Assembly: GCA_018798825.1 (NCBI GenBank)
Contig: CP076355.1
Location: 1,208,001-1,272,000, forward strand
Length of the DNA stretch: 64,000 nt
Source of the DNA: Ochrobactrum sp. BTU1
Lineage (GTDB): Bacteria; Pseudomonadota; Alphaproteobacteria; Rhizobiales; Rhizobiaceae
Reading direction: 5' to 3'
The position numbers and the translations under genes were made by a program. Positions 35,602 to 45,156 of the stretch are shown piece after piece; within the stretch, counting starts at the first letter, position 1; each line of letters starts with the position of its first letter. The notes below the pieces were generated by a model. That model worked only from the letters and a program-made list of their open reading frames with translations. It did not search any database and had not been told where the DNA came from.

Positions 35602-36099
35602 CTATTCCGCCTCGCTTGAAACGATAGATAAAGGCGTTCCCATTCGGTCGTCTTTCACCAATTTCGTAACAATGTAAGTGTAATAGCGCTCAATACCAAT
35701 ATTCTGATCAAGAAGCCGATCGATCAAGCGCTGATAAGCGTCAATGTCGTGAACCATAATCATCAGGAAGTAATCAACGCCACCACCCACAGACCAGCAC
35801 GAGACAATCTCAGGAACTGCTGTTATCGCGCGCTCAAAACGATCAAAATCGGCCTGGCGATGATTACCAAGCGTAATTTGCACCATGACCTGTGCGACGG
35901 GAGCAATTTTCCGAAAAGCAATGCGGGCGTGATAGCCTGTTACAATACCGGCTTCTTCTAACTTGCGCAGCCGCAGCCAGCACGGTGTGGGCGAAAGTCC
36001 AACTTTTTCTGCAAGCGCCATCTTGGTGATACGCGCATTCGCCTGCACCGCTTCAAGAATACGAAGATCAACAGCATCGAGCTTGAGGGCGGATTTCAT
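35602..36099 (-). CDS. doeX: Lrp/AsnC-family regulator of ectoine catabolism
   Basis: A 165-aa protein with an N-terminal HTH (LDAVDLRILEAVQANARITKMAL...LSPTPCWLRLRKLEEAGIV region, about residues 6-55) and a C-terminal RAM ligand-binding domain (about 70-150). DoeX/AsnC regulators of ectoine clusters respond to the degradation intermediate diaminobutyrate and regulate catabolic operons. It is divergent from eutB and heads doeX-doeC-doeD with a 117-bp gap after its stop, so it may bind the shared upstream region (36100-36403) and its own downstream gap. Confidence 0.85.
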   Translation of the reverse strand: MKSALKLDAVDLRILEAVQANARITKMALAEKVGLSPTPCWLRLRKLEEAGIVTGYHARIAFRKIAPVAQVMVQITLGNHRQADFDRFERAITAVPEIVSCWSVGGGVDYFLMIMVHDIDAYQRLIDRLLDQNIGIERYYTYIVTKLVKDDRMGTPLSIVSSEAE

Positions 36100-36403
36100 T
36101 TGACCGATCCAATTTGAGTGCGCGTCTGTCCCTGTTCATTGGCACGGTAGTCCACACCATTCAAGAATAAGTTGTCAAAAGCCATCACACGCCAATATTG
36201 TAATGATCCAATATAAGTATTGACATGATCTATTTGGTCTTCCAATCTTAACTCAATAATAAAATCACACATATGGGGAACGGCAATGCGGCCTTAAGGT
36301 TTCGCAAAGCGCGCGCAATTGCGCCGCGTTGCAGTTCGTTTAACGCAAGCCAGATGAACGATGCATCGTTTCTCCATTTGTCCAACGCAGTGAGGCAGAT
36401 AAC
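36100..36403. promoter_or_regulatory. doeX-eutB divergent control region
   Basis: This 304-bp noncoding region lies between the two divergent halves of the ectoine island. CCAATAT is directly repeated at 36192-36198 and 36208-36214 (16-bp period), of the kind MocR regulators bind. TTGACA at 36220-36225 is a good -35 match for rightward transcription, but no good -10 follows at the normal distance. The area around 36190-36250 is the likely operator/promoter zone for EnuR or DoeX. Confidence 0.4.
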
Positions 36404-37387
36404 GTGCCCGATATTATTGGTCTTGGGGAAATTGAAGAAGCGCGCGATCGGCTAAAAAGCCATATCGAACGTACGCCACTCGCTTTTTCCGAGAGCCTCA
36501 GTAAGCAATCACGTGTGCCCGTCTATCTAAAACTTGAAAACAGGCAACTGACTGGCAGTTTCAAATTGCGTGGTGCAACCAATGCCGTTCGCAGTATGTC
36601 CCCTTCTGAGCGACAGAAAGGCCTTGTTACAGCATCGACCGGCAATCACGGGCGCGCGCTGGCATATGCCGCATCGACTCTCGGTCTGACGGCCACAATA
36701 TGCCTCTCCGCCCTTGTTCCACGCAACAAGGTTGAAGCGATCCGTGAGCTGGGAGGAGAGATCCGCATTGTTGGCAAATCGCAGGATGACGCCATGGAAG
36801 AGGTCACGCGCCTTGTGTCGGAGAAGGGCATGAATGCAGTGCCACCCTTTGATGATCCACGCGTGATCGCAGGTCAAGGCACAATCGGGCTTGAGATTAT
36901 AGAAGACCTTCCAGATGTAGGAACTGTTCTTGTTCCGCTGTCTGGCGGCGGGCTGGCGGCGGGCGTAGCCGCTGCAGTCAAGGCTAAGCGCCCTCAGACC
37001 CGCATCATCGGCATATCAATGCAAAGAGGAGCTGCGATGGCTGCAAGCCTTAAAGCCGGCAAACCGGTAAGTGTCGAAGAACAAGATACTCTCGCAGATT
37101 CACTTGGTGGGGGCATAGGCCTCGATAACCGCTGGACTTTTTCCATGTGCAAAGCGTTGCTGGACGAAATTATCCTTCTTGATGAAGCAGAGATTGCTGC
37201 AGGCGTGAGACATGCTGCACAGCAGGAGGATCAAATCATCGAGGGAGCGGCAGCGGTCGGTCTCGGGTTCTTACTTGGTCGAAAAGCCACCCCCCCTGGT
37301 CCAACTGCCATTATCCTATCTGGAGGTAATATCGATCCCGAACAACACCGCAAGATTATGACTGACAACTATCGGAGGGTCGGCTGA
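36404..37387 (+). CDS. eutB: Threonine-dehydratase-like ectoine utilisation protein EutB
   Basis: A 327-aa fold-type II PLP enzyme. The PLP lysine is in GSFKLRGA, STGNHGRA binds the cofactor phosphate side, and SGGGLAAG is the glycine loop. In ectoine islands EutB acts with EutC on hydroxyectoine-derived intermediates, likely removing the hydroxyl group of hydroxy-diaminobutyrate or its acetyl form, rather than making isoleucine precursors. The start is GTG 36404 with GAGG 8 nt upstream. It overlaps eutC by one base (TGATG), so the two are probably coupled. Confidence 0.85.
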   Translation: MPDIIGLGEIEEARDRLKSHIERTPLAFSESLSKQSRVPVYLKLENRQLTGSFKLRGATNAVRSMSPSERQKGLVTASTGNHGRALAYAASTLGLTATICLSALVPRNKVEAIRELGGEIRIVGKSQDDAMEEVTRLVSEKGMNAVPPFDDPRVIAGQGTIGLEIIEDLPDVGTVLVPLSGGGLAAGVAAAVKAKRPQTRIIGISMQRGAAMAASLKAGKPVSVEEQDTLADSLGGGIGLDNRWTFSMCKALLDEIILLDEAEIAAGVRHAAQQEDQIIEGAAAVGLGFLLGRKATPPGPTAIILSGGNIDPEQHRKIMTDNYRRVG

Positions 37388-38403
37388 TGGTCGAAATGAG
37401 AATCCTGACTGAAGCCGACCTGCGTGAGATCATCTCGCTTGATCTCGAAACCATTGCTTGTGTGGAAAATGCGTTTCGCGCACTAGCAGGCGGCGAAGTT
37501 CGTATGCCGCCAATCCTACGGCTCGATATTCCTGCTCACAGGGGCGAAGTGGATGTCAAAACAGCCTACATTCCCAATCTCGATAGCTTCGCCATCAAGA
37601 TTAGCCCCGGCTTTTTCAATAACCCGTCAATTGGTCTCCCTTCCACAAATGGCCTAATGATCCAGTTTTCCGCCAAGACCGGACTGATCGAAGCGCTTTT
37701 GCTGGACAACGGGTATTTGACCGATGTGAGAACGGCCGCAGCAGGGGCAGTAGCCGCAAAGTACCTTGCACGCGACGATGCTCATATCGCAACTATCTTT
37801 GGTGCAGGAATGCAGGCGAAACTTCAGTTGCAGGCGCTTGCGCTGGTGCGCCCCATAACTCGAGCCCGCATTTGGGCGCGCGAATATGACAAAGCTGAAA
37901 ATGCTGCTCGTCAGCTTCGGGATATGCTTGGCATACCGGTCCAAGCCATACGAGAGGCAAAGGATGCATGCCGCGGCGCAGATATCATCGTCACAGCGAC
38001 GCCTTCGGATACACCAATCATCAAGGCAGACTGGTTGGAGGCAGGACAGCATATCACGGCAATGGGCTCGGATGCTGAGCACAAGAACGAACTTGACCCT
38101 GCCATTTTCGATCGTCCAGTTACCTACGTCGCAGATAGCATCAAACAGACGAGCAGGCTCGGGGAACTCCATCACGCAATAAAAGCCGGTATCGTCAATG
38201 CCGAGGGTAATTTTTCAGAACTCGGTCAGGTGATCATTGCTTCAAGTGCAGCCAAACGTGAGCCCCATGCGATCACTGTTTGTGATCTGACTGGAACCGG
38301 CGTGCAGGACACCGCGATAGCCCACCTCGCCACAAAGCGCGCCAGCCTTTTCGATAACGGTGCGAAGATTGATTCAAGCAAAACCGCAGGAGCCAGCCGA
38401 TGA
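37387..38403 (+). CDS. eutC: Ornithine-cyclodeaminase-like ectoine utilisation protein EutC
   Basis: A 338-aa member of the ornithine cyclodeaminase/mu-crystallin family. The N-terminal substrate part includes RMPPILRLDIPAHRGEVDVKTAYIP (about residues 39-63); the NAD-binding Rossmann part starts at IATIFGAGMQAKLQLQAL, and the conserved GSDAEHKNELDP follows. It is found next to EutB in ectoine clusters, where the pair is linked to hydroxyectoine breakdown. It shares a TGATG junction with eutB and an ATGA overlap with doeA. Confidence 0.87.
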   Translation: MVEMRILTEADLREIISLDLETIACVENAFRALAGGEVRMPPILRLDIPAHRGEVDVKTAYIPNLDSFAIKISPGFFNNPSIGLPSTNGLMIQFSAKTGLIEALLLDNGYLTDVRTAAAGAVAAKYLARDDAHIATIFGAGMQAKLQLQALALVRPITRARIWAREYDKAENAARQLRDMLGIPVQAIREAKDACRGADIIVTATPSDTPIIKADWLEAGQHITAMGSDAEHKNELDPAIFDRPVTYVADSIKQTSRLGELHHAIKAGIVNAEGNFSELGQVIIASSAAKREPHAITVCDLTGTGVQDTAIAHLATKRASLFDNGAKIDSSKTAGASR

Positions 38404-39578
38404 GTGTGGAACTCAATTTCAGCCGCACGGAATATGATCAGCGAATTGCCAAGACCCGGCGCGCCATGGAAAAAGCGGGCTTTGATGTCATCATTGTCAG
38501 CGATCCATCCAACATGCATTGGCTGACAGGATATGATGGCTGGTCCTTCTATGTCCATCAATGTGTTGTTTTGGCGATGGAGGGGGAACCGATCTGGTAT
38601 GGCCGGGGGCAGGATGGCAATGGCGCAAAGCGTACCGCTTGGATCGATCATGACAATATTATCGGCTATCCCGATCACTATGTGCAGTCGCTGGAACGAC
38701 ATCCAATGGATTTGCTTGCGTCCATTCTTGATGACAAAGGTTGGGGTAATAAAACTTTTGCTGTCGAATTCGATAACTACTGGTATACCGCAGCTGCCCA
38801 CCATGCGCTGCAAAAGCATTTGCCGAACGCGCAGTTCAAAGATGCCCAAGGGCTCGTGAACTGGCAGCGTGCAATCAAAAGCCCAACCGAACTCGACTAC
38901 ATGCGAAAGGCGGGCCGCATCGTCGAAGTGATGCATAAACGTATCGCTGAAAGCGTCGAGCCAGGAATGCGCAAATGCGACCTGGTCGCTGAAATATATG
39001 ATGCCGGAACACGCGGCGTCGACGGCTTTGGCGGCGATTATCCCGCAATCGTGCCTCTATTGCCGTCTGGTACCGACGCCTCTGCCCCTCACCTCACCTG
39101 GAACGATCTGCCTATGAAAACAGGCGAAGGGACTTTTTTCGAGATCGCGGGCTGCTACAAACGGTATCATTGTCCGCTCTCGCGCACCGTCTTTCTTGGC
39201 AAACCAACCCAAGCCTTTCTCGATGCGGAAAAAGCAACGCTGGAGGGGATGGAAGCAGGCCTTGCAGCGGCACGTCCGGGCAACACATGCGAAGATATCG
39301 CGAATGGCTTTTTTTCCGTACTGAAAAAACATGGGATCATTAAGGACAATCGTACCGGCTACTCAATCGGGCTCTCGTACCCGCCCGATTGGGGTGAGCG
39401 CACGATGAGCTTGCGTCCCGGAGACCGCACGGAACTCAAACCCGGAATGACATTTCACTTCATGACAGGTCTTTGGCTTGAGACGATGGGACTCGAAATA
39501 ACAGAGAGCATCGTGATCACCGAAACCGGCGTCGAATGTCTTTCCAACGTACCACGCAAGCTTATCGTGAAAGACTAG
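38400..39578 (+). CDS. doeA: Ectoine hydrolase DoeA (EutD)
   Basis: A 392-aa creatinase/M24-fold protein that opens the ectoine ring to N-alpha-acetyl-L-2,4-diaminobutyrate. The creatinase N-domain is about 1-160 (SDPSNMHWLTGYDGWSFYVHQ around residues 34-54). In the catalytic half the usual M24 metal ligands are not in place (for example GDYPAIVPLLPSGTDASAPH and TFFEIAGCYKRYHCP), consistent with the metal-independent ectoine hydrolases rather than peptidases. It is coupled to eutC by ATGA. Compare the metal-competent M24 peptidase at 20733. Confidence 0.92.
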   Translation: MSVELNFSRTEYDQRIAKTRRAMEKAGFDVIIVSDPSNMHWLTGYDGWSFYVHQCVVLAMEGEPIWYGRGQDGNGAKRTAWIDHDNIIGYPDHYVQSLERHPMDLLASILDDKGWGNKTFAVEFDNYWYTAAAHHALQKHLPNAQFKDAQGLVNWQRAIKSPTELDYMRKAGRIVEVMHKRIAESVEPGMRKCDLVAEIYDAGTRGVDGFGGDYPAIVPLLPSGTDASAPHLTWNDLPMKTGEGTFFEIAGCYKRYHCPLSRTVFLGKPTQAFLDAEKATLEGMEAGLAAARPGNTCEDIANGFFSVLKKHGIIKDNRTGYSIGLSYPPDWGERTMSLRPGDRTELKPGMTFHFMTGLWLETMGLEITESIVITETGVECLSNVPRKLIVKD

Positions 39579-39587
39579 GACCGGATA

Positions 39588-40616
39588 ATGATGCACGCCT
39601 CCTCGCTTTCCCGCCCGTCTCCGATTACACCGACTGTTGATCTCAACCGCGAAGGTGTCCAGCACGGTCATCTGCGTCTGCCGTGGTCACGCGATGACTC
39701 CGCATGGGGCTCGTTGATGCTCCCCATTTGTGTGATCAGCAACGGTGACGGCCCTACGGCGCTGTTGACTGGAGGAAACCACGGTGACGAATATGAAGGT
39801 CCGGTCGCGCTCTATGATCTTGCAGCCAATCTTAAGCCCGAGCAGATTAATGGGCGTATAATTATTGTGCCGGCAATGAACTATCCTGCCTTCCTGGCGG
39901 GCTCGCGGACATCCCCCATAGATAAGGGAAATCTCAATCGCAGTTTTCCGGGACGTCCCGACGGCTCAGTTACCGAAAAGATTGCCGACTATTTTACCCG
40001 TTATCTACTGCCCAGCGCGGATATAGTCATGGATTTTCATTCTGGTGGGCGGACGCTGGATTTTCTGCCCTACGCGGCAGCACATTCTTTGCCGGATGCC
40101 GCACAGGAAGCCCGCTGCTTCGCCGCCGTCAAAGCCTTCGGTGCACCGTTCTCCATGCGAATGATCGAGATCGACGCCGTCGGTATGTATGACACTACTG
40201 CTGAGGAAGCAGGAAAAGTTTTTGTCACCACCGAACTCTGTGGCGGCGGCACGATTTCGGCTTACACGGCAGGAATTGCGAAGCGTGGTCTTCGCAATCT
40301 TCTGCGCCACGCAGGGATTCTTGAAGGTGAAGTCGAACTATCACCGACGACATGGCTGGAGATGCCGTCGCAAGATTGTTTTGGCTTTGCAGAAACGGAT
40401 GGACTGTTGGAGCCTCTGGTCGATTTGGGTGCCGAGCTCCGTAAAGGCGATGTTGTCGCCCGCGTTCATCCGGTGACACGCACGGGTGCTGCGCCACAAG
40501 AATATCGCGCGGCACTCGACGGTCTACTCGCCGCCCGCCACTTTCCTGGACTTGTGAAGATGGGGGACTGTCTATCAGTCATTGCGACCACCAGTGGAGA
40601 ACCCACTTCAGGATAA
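39588..40616 (+). CDS. doeB: N-acetyl-diaminobutyrate deacetylase DoeB (EutE)
   Basis: A 342-aa zinc deacylase of the AstE/AspA (M14-like) family. Zinc ligands are visible in TGGNHGDEYEG (His and Glu) and DFHSGG (His), and RSFPGR is the conserved substrate-binding stretch. It removes acetate from N-alpha-acetyl-L-2,4-diaminobutyrate to give diaminobutyrate for DoeD. AGGA lies 7 nt before ATG 39588, and the doeA stop is 9 bp upstream. Confidence 0.92.
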   Translation: MMHASSLSRPSPITPTVDLNREGVQHGHLRLPWSRDDSAWGSLMLPICVISNGDGPTALLTGGNHGDEYEGPVALYDLAANLKPEQINGRIIIVPAMNYPAFLAGSRTSPIDKGNLNRSFPGRPDGSVTEKIADYFTRYLLPSADIVMDFHSGGRTLDFLPYAAAHSLPDAAQEARCFAAVKAFGAPFSMRMIEIDAVGMYDTTAEEAGKVFVTTELCGGGTISAYTAGIAKRGLRNLLRHAGILEGEVELSPTTWLEMPSQDCFGFAETDGLLEPLVDLGAELRKGDVVARVHPVTRTGAAPQEYRAALDGLLAARHFPGLVKMGDCLSVIATTSGEPTSG

Positions 40617-40686
40617 GTCAGCCATTTCCACCCAATTGCAAGCCGGACCAAAAACCAACCGGCATCTATACAGAGGAGTGAACACT

Positions 40687-41547
40687 ATGCACATGAAATT
40701 AGCTTTTTCCGTTTTGCTTTCCGTAGTTACCACGGTTGCATTGACTGTCCCCTCACGGGCAGTCACCATTGATGAACTCAAAAGCGCGGGCTTCGTCCGT
40801 GGCGCAACGGCAAACGAAGTCCCCTATGGTTATATGGACGCAAGCGGAGCCGCTAAAGGCATTGGCCCCGATGTTGCTGCTGCGGTTTTCAAGAAACTTG
40901 GCATTAATGAAATCGATTGGACGGTAACACCATTTGGATCACTCATTCCTGGCCTAAAAGCCAAGCGCTTTGAATTTGTCGGAGCAGAACAGAACGTACT
41001 GCCCGACCGTTGCAAACAGGTTCAGTTTACTGTCGCCAATTCAAGCTATGGCGAAGGCCTGTTGGTCCCCAAGGGTAACCCGAAGAAAATCCATTCCTAT
41101 GATGACATCAAGAAGGATCCCTCGCTGAAAGTCGCGATTGTTTCGGGTGCAGATCAAATCGACTTTCTACATGGCATGGGTATTGATGAATCTCAGATCG
41201 TCATGATCCAGGGTAATGCTGATGCGCCATCGACAGTGCAGACCGGCAGGGCTGACGCCTATGCTGCGACGGAATTGACCGTTGCAAAGCTGGTTGAAAA
41301 CTCACCTGAACTTGAGCAGGCGCATCCTTTTACTGATCCCGTTGTAGACGGCAAATCCGCACGCAGTTTCGGCGCATTTAGCTTCCGCCCAGAAGACAAG
41401 GAATTCTACGAGGCATTCAACAAAGAGCTGATCGAATTCAAGAAGACTGATGATTACAAGAAAATTCTGATGACATATGGCTTGAGCGAAGAAAGCGTCG
41501 AAGCAGCGCGGACGGTCGACACGACGGCTCTTTGCAACGCAAAGTAA
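40687..41547 (+). CDS. ehuB: Ectoine/hydroxyectoine ABC transporter, binding protein
   Basis: A 286-aa polar amino acid-type (SBP family 3) binding protein with a signal peptide cleaved after PSRA|VTID. EhuB-type features are FVRGATANEVPYGYMDASG, FEFVGAEQNVLPDRC and SGADQIDFLHGMGID. It binds ectoine or hydroxyectoine in the periplasm for EhuCD-A. GAGGAG lies 8 nt before ATG 40687; the longer frame from 40582 overlaps doeB and is rejected. Confidence 0.93.
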   Translation: MHMKLAFSVLLSVVTTVALTVPSRAVTIDELKSAGFVRGATANEVPYGYMDASGAAKGIGPDVAAAVFKKLGINEIDWTVTPFGSLIPGLKAKRFEFVGAEQNVLPDRCKQVQFTVANSSYGEGLLVPKGNPKKIHSYDDIKKDPSLKVAIVSGADQIDFLHGMGIDESQIVMIQGNADAPSTVQTGRADAYAATELTVAKLVENSPELEQAHPFTDPVVDGKSARSFGAFSFRPEDKEFYEAFNKELIEFKKTDDYKKILMTYGLSEESVEAARTVDTTALCNAK

Positions 41548-41619
41548 AACCTTTGGCCGTCTGCCAAGACTGGAAACGGCTTGGCAGACATTGGCCCATC
41601 TCAGACGGGAGCGGACCAT

Positions 41620-42279
41620 ATGCATTGGACCGAATATCTTCCTGCTCTCTTAAAAGGAGCACAAATAACCGTCTTACTTGCTTTGAGTTCGATGGTTCTC
41701 GGTACAGTGCTTGCCTTCGCTGCGGGCATTGCCCGATTTGCAGGCGGGCCAATCCTTTCCATGGTTGCAGTCATCTATATCGAGATTTTTCGTGGAACGT
41801 CGCTGCTTGTGCAGTTGTTCTGGCTTTACTACGCGTTACCTTTGGTGGGCATCTCCTTCGATCCTATTACCACTGGTATCGTGGGGCTTGGCCTTAATAT
41901 TGGCGCTTATGGCGCCGAAGTTGTTCGAGGTGCACTGCAGGCTGTGCCCGAAGCACAACACGAAGCTGCGCGTGCACTCAATTTCGGCAAGTCCCACACG
42001 CTATTTCACATCGTTTTGCCACAGGCCATTGTTGAAATGATGCCCGCCTTTGGCAATCTCGCCATACACAATCTCAAAGATACCGCCCTTGCCTCGCTGA
42101 TCGCGATTAGCGACCTCACCTTCCAGGCCCAGCGGTTGCGCAATCTTACGCTCGACAATGTCACAATCTATTCGCTCACACTTTTGGGTTATTTCGCAAT
42201 GGCGCTGGTCCTTGCCACCGGTATTCGCTGGCTCGAAAGGCGACTTCGTCGTCGAACAATGGCGGGAGGTTTCGCATGA
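41620..42279 (+). CDS. ehuC: Ectoine ABC transporter permease EhuC
   Basis: A 219-aa HisM-type permease with five hydrophobic segments and the amino-acid-permease motif EIFRGTSLLVQLFWLYYALP. The EAA-type loop is AEVVRGALQAVPEAQHEAARAL, and DLTFQAQRLRN is near the C-terminus. GGGAG lies 8 nt before ATG 41620; the upstream TTG start is rejected. Coupled to ehuD by ATGA. Confidence 0.9.
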   Translation: MHWTEYLPALLKGAQITVLLALSSMVLGTVLAFAAGIARFAGGPILSMVAVIYIEIFRGTSLLVQLFWLYYALPLVGISFDPITTGIVGLGLNIGAYGAEVVRGALQAVPEAQHEAARALNFGKSHTLFHIVLPQAIVEMMPAFGNLAIHNLKDTALASLIAISDLTFQAQRLRNLTLDNVTIYSLTLLGYFAMALVLATGIRWLERRLRRRTMAGGFA

Positions 42280-42968
42280 TTTACGGTTACGCCTGGGACA
42301 CGTCATCCACCCTCTCTTTTGCCATTTCAATCATACCAATTCTCGCGATTGGCCTCACGGTTACGCTCAAGGCAGCCGCCACAGGCTTTGCGATCGCTCT
42401 GGTACTGGGACTCGTCTTCGCACTGCTACGCCGAAGCCCATACAAGATCATCTCGTGGCCGACTGCAGTCGTGGTGGAATTTTTACGCGATACACCACTG
42501 CTCGTTCAGCTGTTCTTTCTCTATTACGTACTGCCTGTTTACGGGATCGTGTTACCGGCATTCCTCACCGGCGCTCTGGCCCTCGGCTTGCAATACTCAG
42601 CATATACATCCGAGGTATATCGCGGCGGCATCGAAGCAATCCCACGCGGTCAATGGGAAGCGGCGCGCGCGCTTAATCTAACATCCTGGCGTACCTATCG
42701 GGATATAGTTATTCCACAGGCTATTCCTCGCATCATTCCCGCGATGGGCAACTACCTTGTTTCCATGCTCAAGGAAACACCTGTGCTGTCAGTTGTCAGC
42801 ATTGTGGACATGCTCAATCTCGCCAATCTGATTGGCGATCGCACCTTTGAATATTTGGTACCATTATCGATGGTTGGTTTGATCTTCCTTGTCCTGACAC
42901 TCATCTGTTCGACGCTTATACGCCTTCTCGAACGCACACTTCCAAAGAACGGGATTGCTCTTAAATGA
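42276..42968 (+). CDS. ehuD: Ectoine ABC transporter permease EhuD
   Basis: A 230-aa HisM-type permease paralogous to Ehu[23 protein letters not shown] and the cytoplasmic loop [22 protein letters not shown]. It is the second permease of the importer and forms a heterodimer with EhuC. ATGA overlaps join it both to ehuC upstream and to ehuA downstream. Confidence 0.9.
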   Translation: MIYGYAWDTSSTLSFAISIIPILAIGLTVTLKAAATGFAIALVLGLVFALLRRSPYKIISWPTAVVVEFLRDTPLLVQLFFLYYVLPVYGIVLPAFLTGALALGLQYSAYTSEVYRGGIEAIPRGQWEAARALNLTSWRTYRDIVIPQAIPRIIPAMGNYLVSMLKETPVLSVVSIVDMLNLANLIGDRTFEYLVPLSMVGLIFLVLTLICSTLIRLLERTLPKNGIALK

Positions 42969-43729
42969 CCCAGGAAATAATCCGCTTTCAGGACGTAACC
43001 AAACGCTTTGGCGCTCTGACCGTACTCGATCGCTTCAATTTCACGGTTAAAACGGGTGAGAAAGTCACGCTGATCGGTCCATCGGGCTCAGGAAAATCGA
43101 CTGTTCTACGCATTTTGATGACGCTTGAACCATTCCAGGAAGGCGAACTGGAGCTGGCAGGAATCCCCTATCATGAGCCGAATGGAAAAGGGCATTTCCT
43201 AGCCAGTGAAAAGCATCTACGCAAAATCCGATCACATGTCGGAATGGTGTTTCAGAGCTTCAATCTCTTCCCTCATATGTCCGTTCTAAGAAATATCATT
43301 GAGGCCCCGGTTCATGTACTGGGTATGGAAAGGGCTGAAGCTGAAGTCCGTGCACTCGAACTTCTGTCACTGGTAGGTTTGACCGATAAGAAGGATCATT
43401 ATCCAGCACAGCTTTCAGGGGGACAGCAACAACGTGTGGCTATCGCGCGTTCACTTGCAATGCGTCCGCGCGTTCTCCTGTTTGACGAACCAACATCAGC
43501 ACTCGACCCGCAGTTGGTAGGCGAAGTCCTAGCAGTCATTCGCAGTCTGGCGCAGGAGCACGACCTCACCATGCTCCTTGTCACACACGAAATGCGATTT
43601 GCTCGCGAAGTTTCCGACAGGGTGTGTTTCTTTGATAAAGGACGAATTTGCGAAGAAGGAACACCGGATCAAATCTTCCAATCGCCACAACAAGCTCGGA
43701 CCAAGGAGTTTCTGCAATCAGTCCTCTGA
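42965..43729 (+). CDS. ehuA: Ectoine ABC transporter ATP-binding protein EhuA
   Basis: A 254-aa polar amino acid-type ATPase with Walker [11 protein letters not shown]-loop [12 protein letters not shown], signature [15 protein letters not shown], Walker [13 protein letters not shown] and switch VTHEM. The insertion between Walker A and the Q-loop ([16 protein letters not shown]) is typical of EhuA. It ends 2 nt before the convergent enuR stop, so there is no room for a terminator between them. Confidence 0.92.
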   Translation: MTQEIIRFQDVTKRFGALTVLDRFNFTVKTGEKVTLIGPSGSGKSTVLRILMTLEPFQEGELELAGIPYHEPNGKGHFLASEKHLRKIRSHVGMVFQSFNLFPHMSVLRNIIEAPVHVLGMERAEAEVRALELLSLVGLTDKKDHYPAQLSGGQQQRVAIARSLAMRPRVLLFDEPTSALDPQLVGEVLAVIRSLAQEHDLTMLLVTHEMRFAREVSDRVCFFDKGRICEEGTPDQIFQSPQQARTKEFLQSVL

Positions 43730-43731
43730 TC

Positions 43732-45156
43732 TCAGGCAATTGAACTCACATCATACACCGGAGGCAATTGTGCGAATGTCTCGCGAATGGTCTCCAAAGC
43801 AGTCTGTAAGGCGGAACGTGAAAGCCTTCCGCCAAGGCAGATACGAATACCGCCATTGCTACGATCTCCTCCGGCTACAAACGGATCGGATGGTGTGACC
43901 GCAACACCTTGGCTGGCCAGCGCTCTGACTAAGCCGTCTTCAGACCAGTTGCGTGGAACTTTCAACCAGGCACAAAGCGATAGCGGGTTACTTCCTGCTA
44001 CATGTGCGCCAAGAATATCAGTTACCAAGGATTGTCTCAGTCGCAGTTCGTTTCGCTGAATCTCTAGCAACTGCGTCGCAGTGCCATCCTCTATCCAACG
44101 GCTAGCCATTTCGGCGACCATATTGACACCGCTCCAGCTGGTCACCCGCAAAATTGACGTCACTCTAATCGAATAGTTGGCTGGAACGACCAGATAGCCG
44201 GTGCGTAATCCTGTCATCACTGTCTTAGTGAAACTGGTGACGAAAAAGCCAAGCTCCGGTAACAATTCTGGCATTGAAGGCAATTTCTGTTCAAGGATCG
44301 GCTTGTAAACTTCATCCTCGATAACGAAAATGCCATATCGGCGGGCGACTTCAGCGACCGCACAGCGCCGTTCCGCACTCATCAAATGACTGGTTGGATT
44401 TCCAAGTGTTGGAATGATTACCAACGCTTTCACATCGCCCGCTTTGCACGCAGCCTCAAGAGCGTCTAGTAATATGCCCTCACTGTCAGTTGGAAGGCCA
44501 CGCAGCGTAAAGCCAAGGACGTTCGCCAAGCCGATGATACCGTGATCGGTGAGGTTTTCAGTCAACACCACTTCCCCGGGCTGCACCACAGCAGCCACGG
44601 CGAGGAACAGCCCATGGGCGGCGCCGTTTGTGATGATCACTCGGCTGGGATCGACGTCAACCGATAAACGACGCAACCAGTCACACGCCACATTACGATG
44701 ACGATCCAAACCTGCAATGGGTCTACAAGGTCTCATGAAGCTCGCATTGTCTACCTGGCTCATCTCCTCAAACAGCTTTCTTGAAGCATGTTCGTGAGCA
44801 CCCATGTAGACTGCTCGAATGATGGAAAGATCAGCAATACCGCTCGGATCACGATCAAGCATAAATCGGTCTGCTCGATCCGTCACGCGATTGCAAACAT
44901 AAGTGCCGCGCCCAACTTCGCCACGCAAATAGCCGCGCCGTTCGGCCTCTTTATAACTGATACTTACTGTCTGAACAGAAAGGCCAAGCTTATGTGCAAG
45001 ATCGCGATGCGTGGGCATCTGGGTTTCGGGCTTAAGCACACCCTTCTCAATATCTTCTATGATCTTGTCGGTCAGGAGACGATGCTTTGTCGAACCCTTG
45101 CGCAACTCAAGAGCAGGCTGCCACACATCGAAAGTCTTTTGATCATTACAAGACAT
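43732..45156 (-). CDS. enuR: MocR-type PLP regulator of ectoine utilisation, probable EnuR
   Basis: A 474-aa GntR-aminotransferase fusion: winged helix about 20-90 (THRDLAHKLGLSVQTVSISYKEAE around 49-72), then a fold-type I domain with PLP lysine in TSFTKTVMTG (K311) and VIEDEVYKP. In EnuR the PLP-bound protein is a repressor that is released by ectoine-derived acetyl-diaminobutyrate or diaminobutyrate. Position beside a full ehu/eut/doe set makes this assignment strong. ATG 45156 (AGGAC upstream) is preferred over the longer frame to 45204. It resembles TauR in architecture but is not close in sequence. Confidence 0.85.
   Translation of the reverse strand: MSCNDQKTFDVWQPALELRKGSTKHRLLTDKIIEDIEKGVLKPETQMPTHRDLAHKLGLSVQTVSISYKEAERRGYLRGEVGRGTYVCNRVTDRADRFMLDRDPSGIADLSIIRAVYMGAHEHASRKLFEEMSQVDNASFMRPCRPIAGLDRHRNVACDWLRRLSVDVDPSRVIITNGAAHGLFLAVAAVVQPGEVVLTENLTDHGIIGLANVLGFTLRGLPTDSEGILLDALEAACKAGDVKALVIIPTLGNPTSHLMSAERRCAVAEVARRYGIFVIEDEVYKPILEQKLPSMPELLPELGFFVTSFTKTVMTGLRTGYLVVPANYSIRVTSILRVTSWSGVNMVAEMASRWIEDGTATQLLEIQRNELRLRQSLVTDILGAHVAGSNPLSLCAWLKVPRNWSEDGLVRALASQGVAVTPSDPFVAGGDRSNGGIRICLGGRLSRSALQTALETIRETFAQLPPVYDVSSIA

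Noticed and set aside
36404..37387. Biosynthetic threonine dehydratase (ilvA)
   Set aside because: It lacks the C-terminal regulatory domain and sits between doeX and eutC in an ectoine island.
38400..39578. Xaa-Pro aminopeptidase
   Set aside because: Metal ligands of active M24 peptidases are missing and the neighbours are doeB and ehuB, so ectoine hydrolase is preferred.
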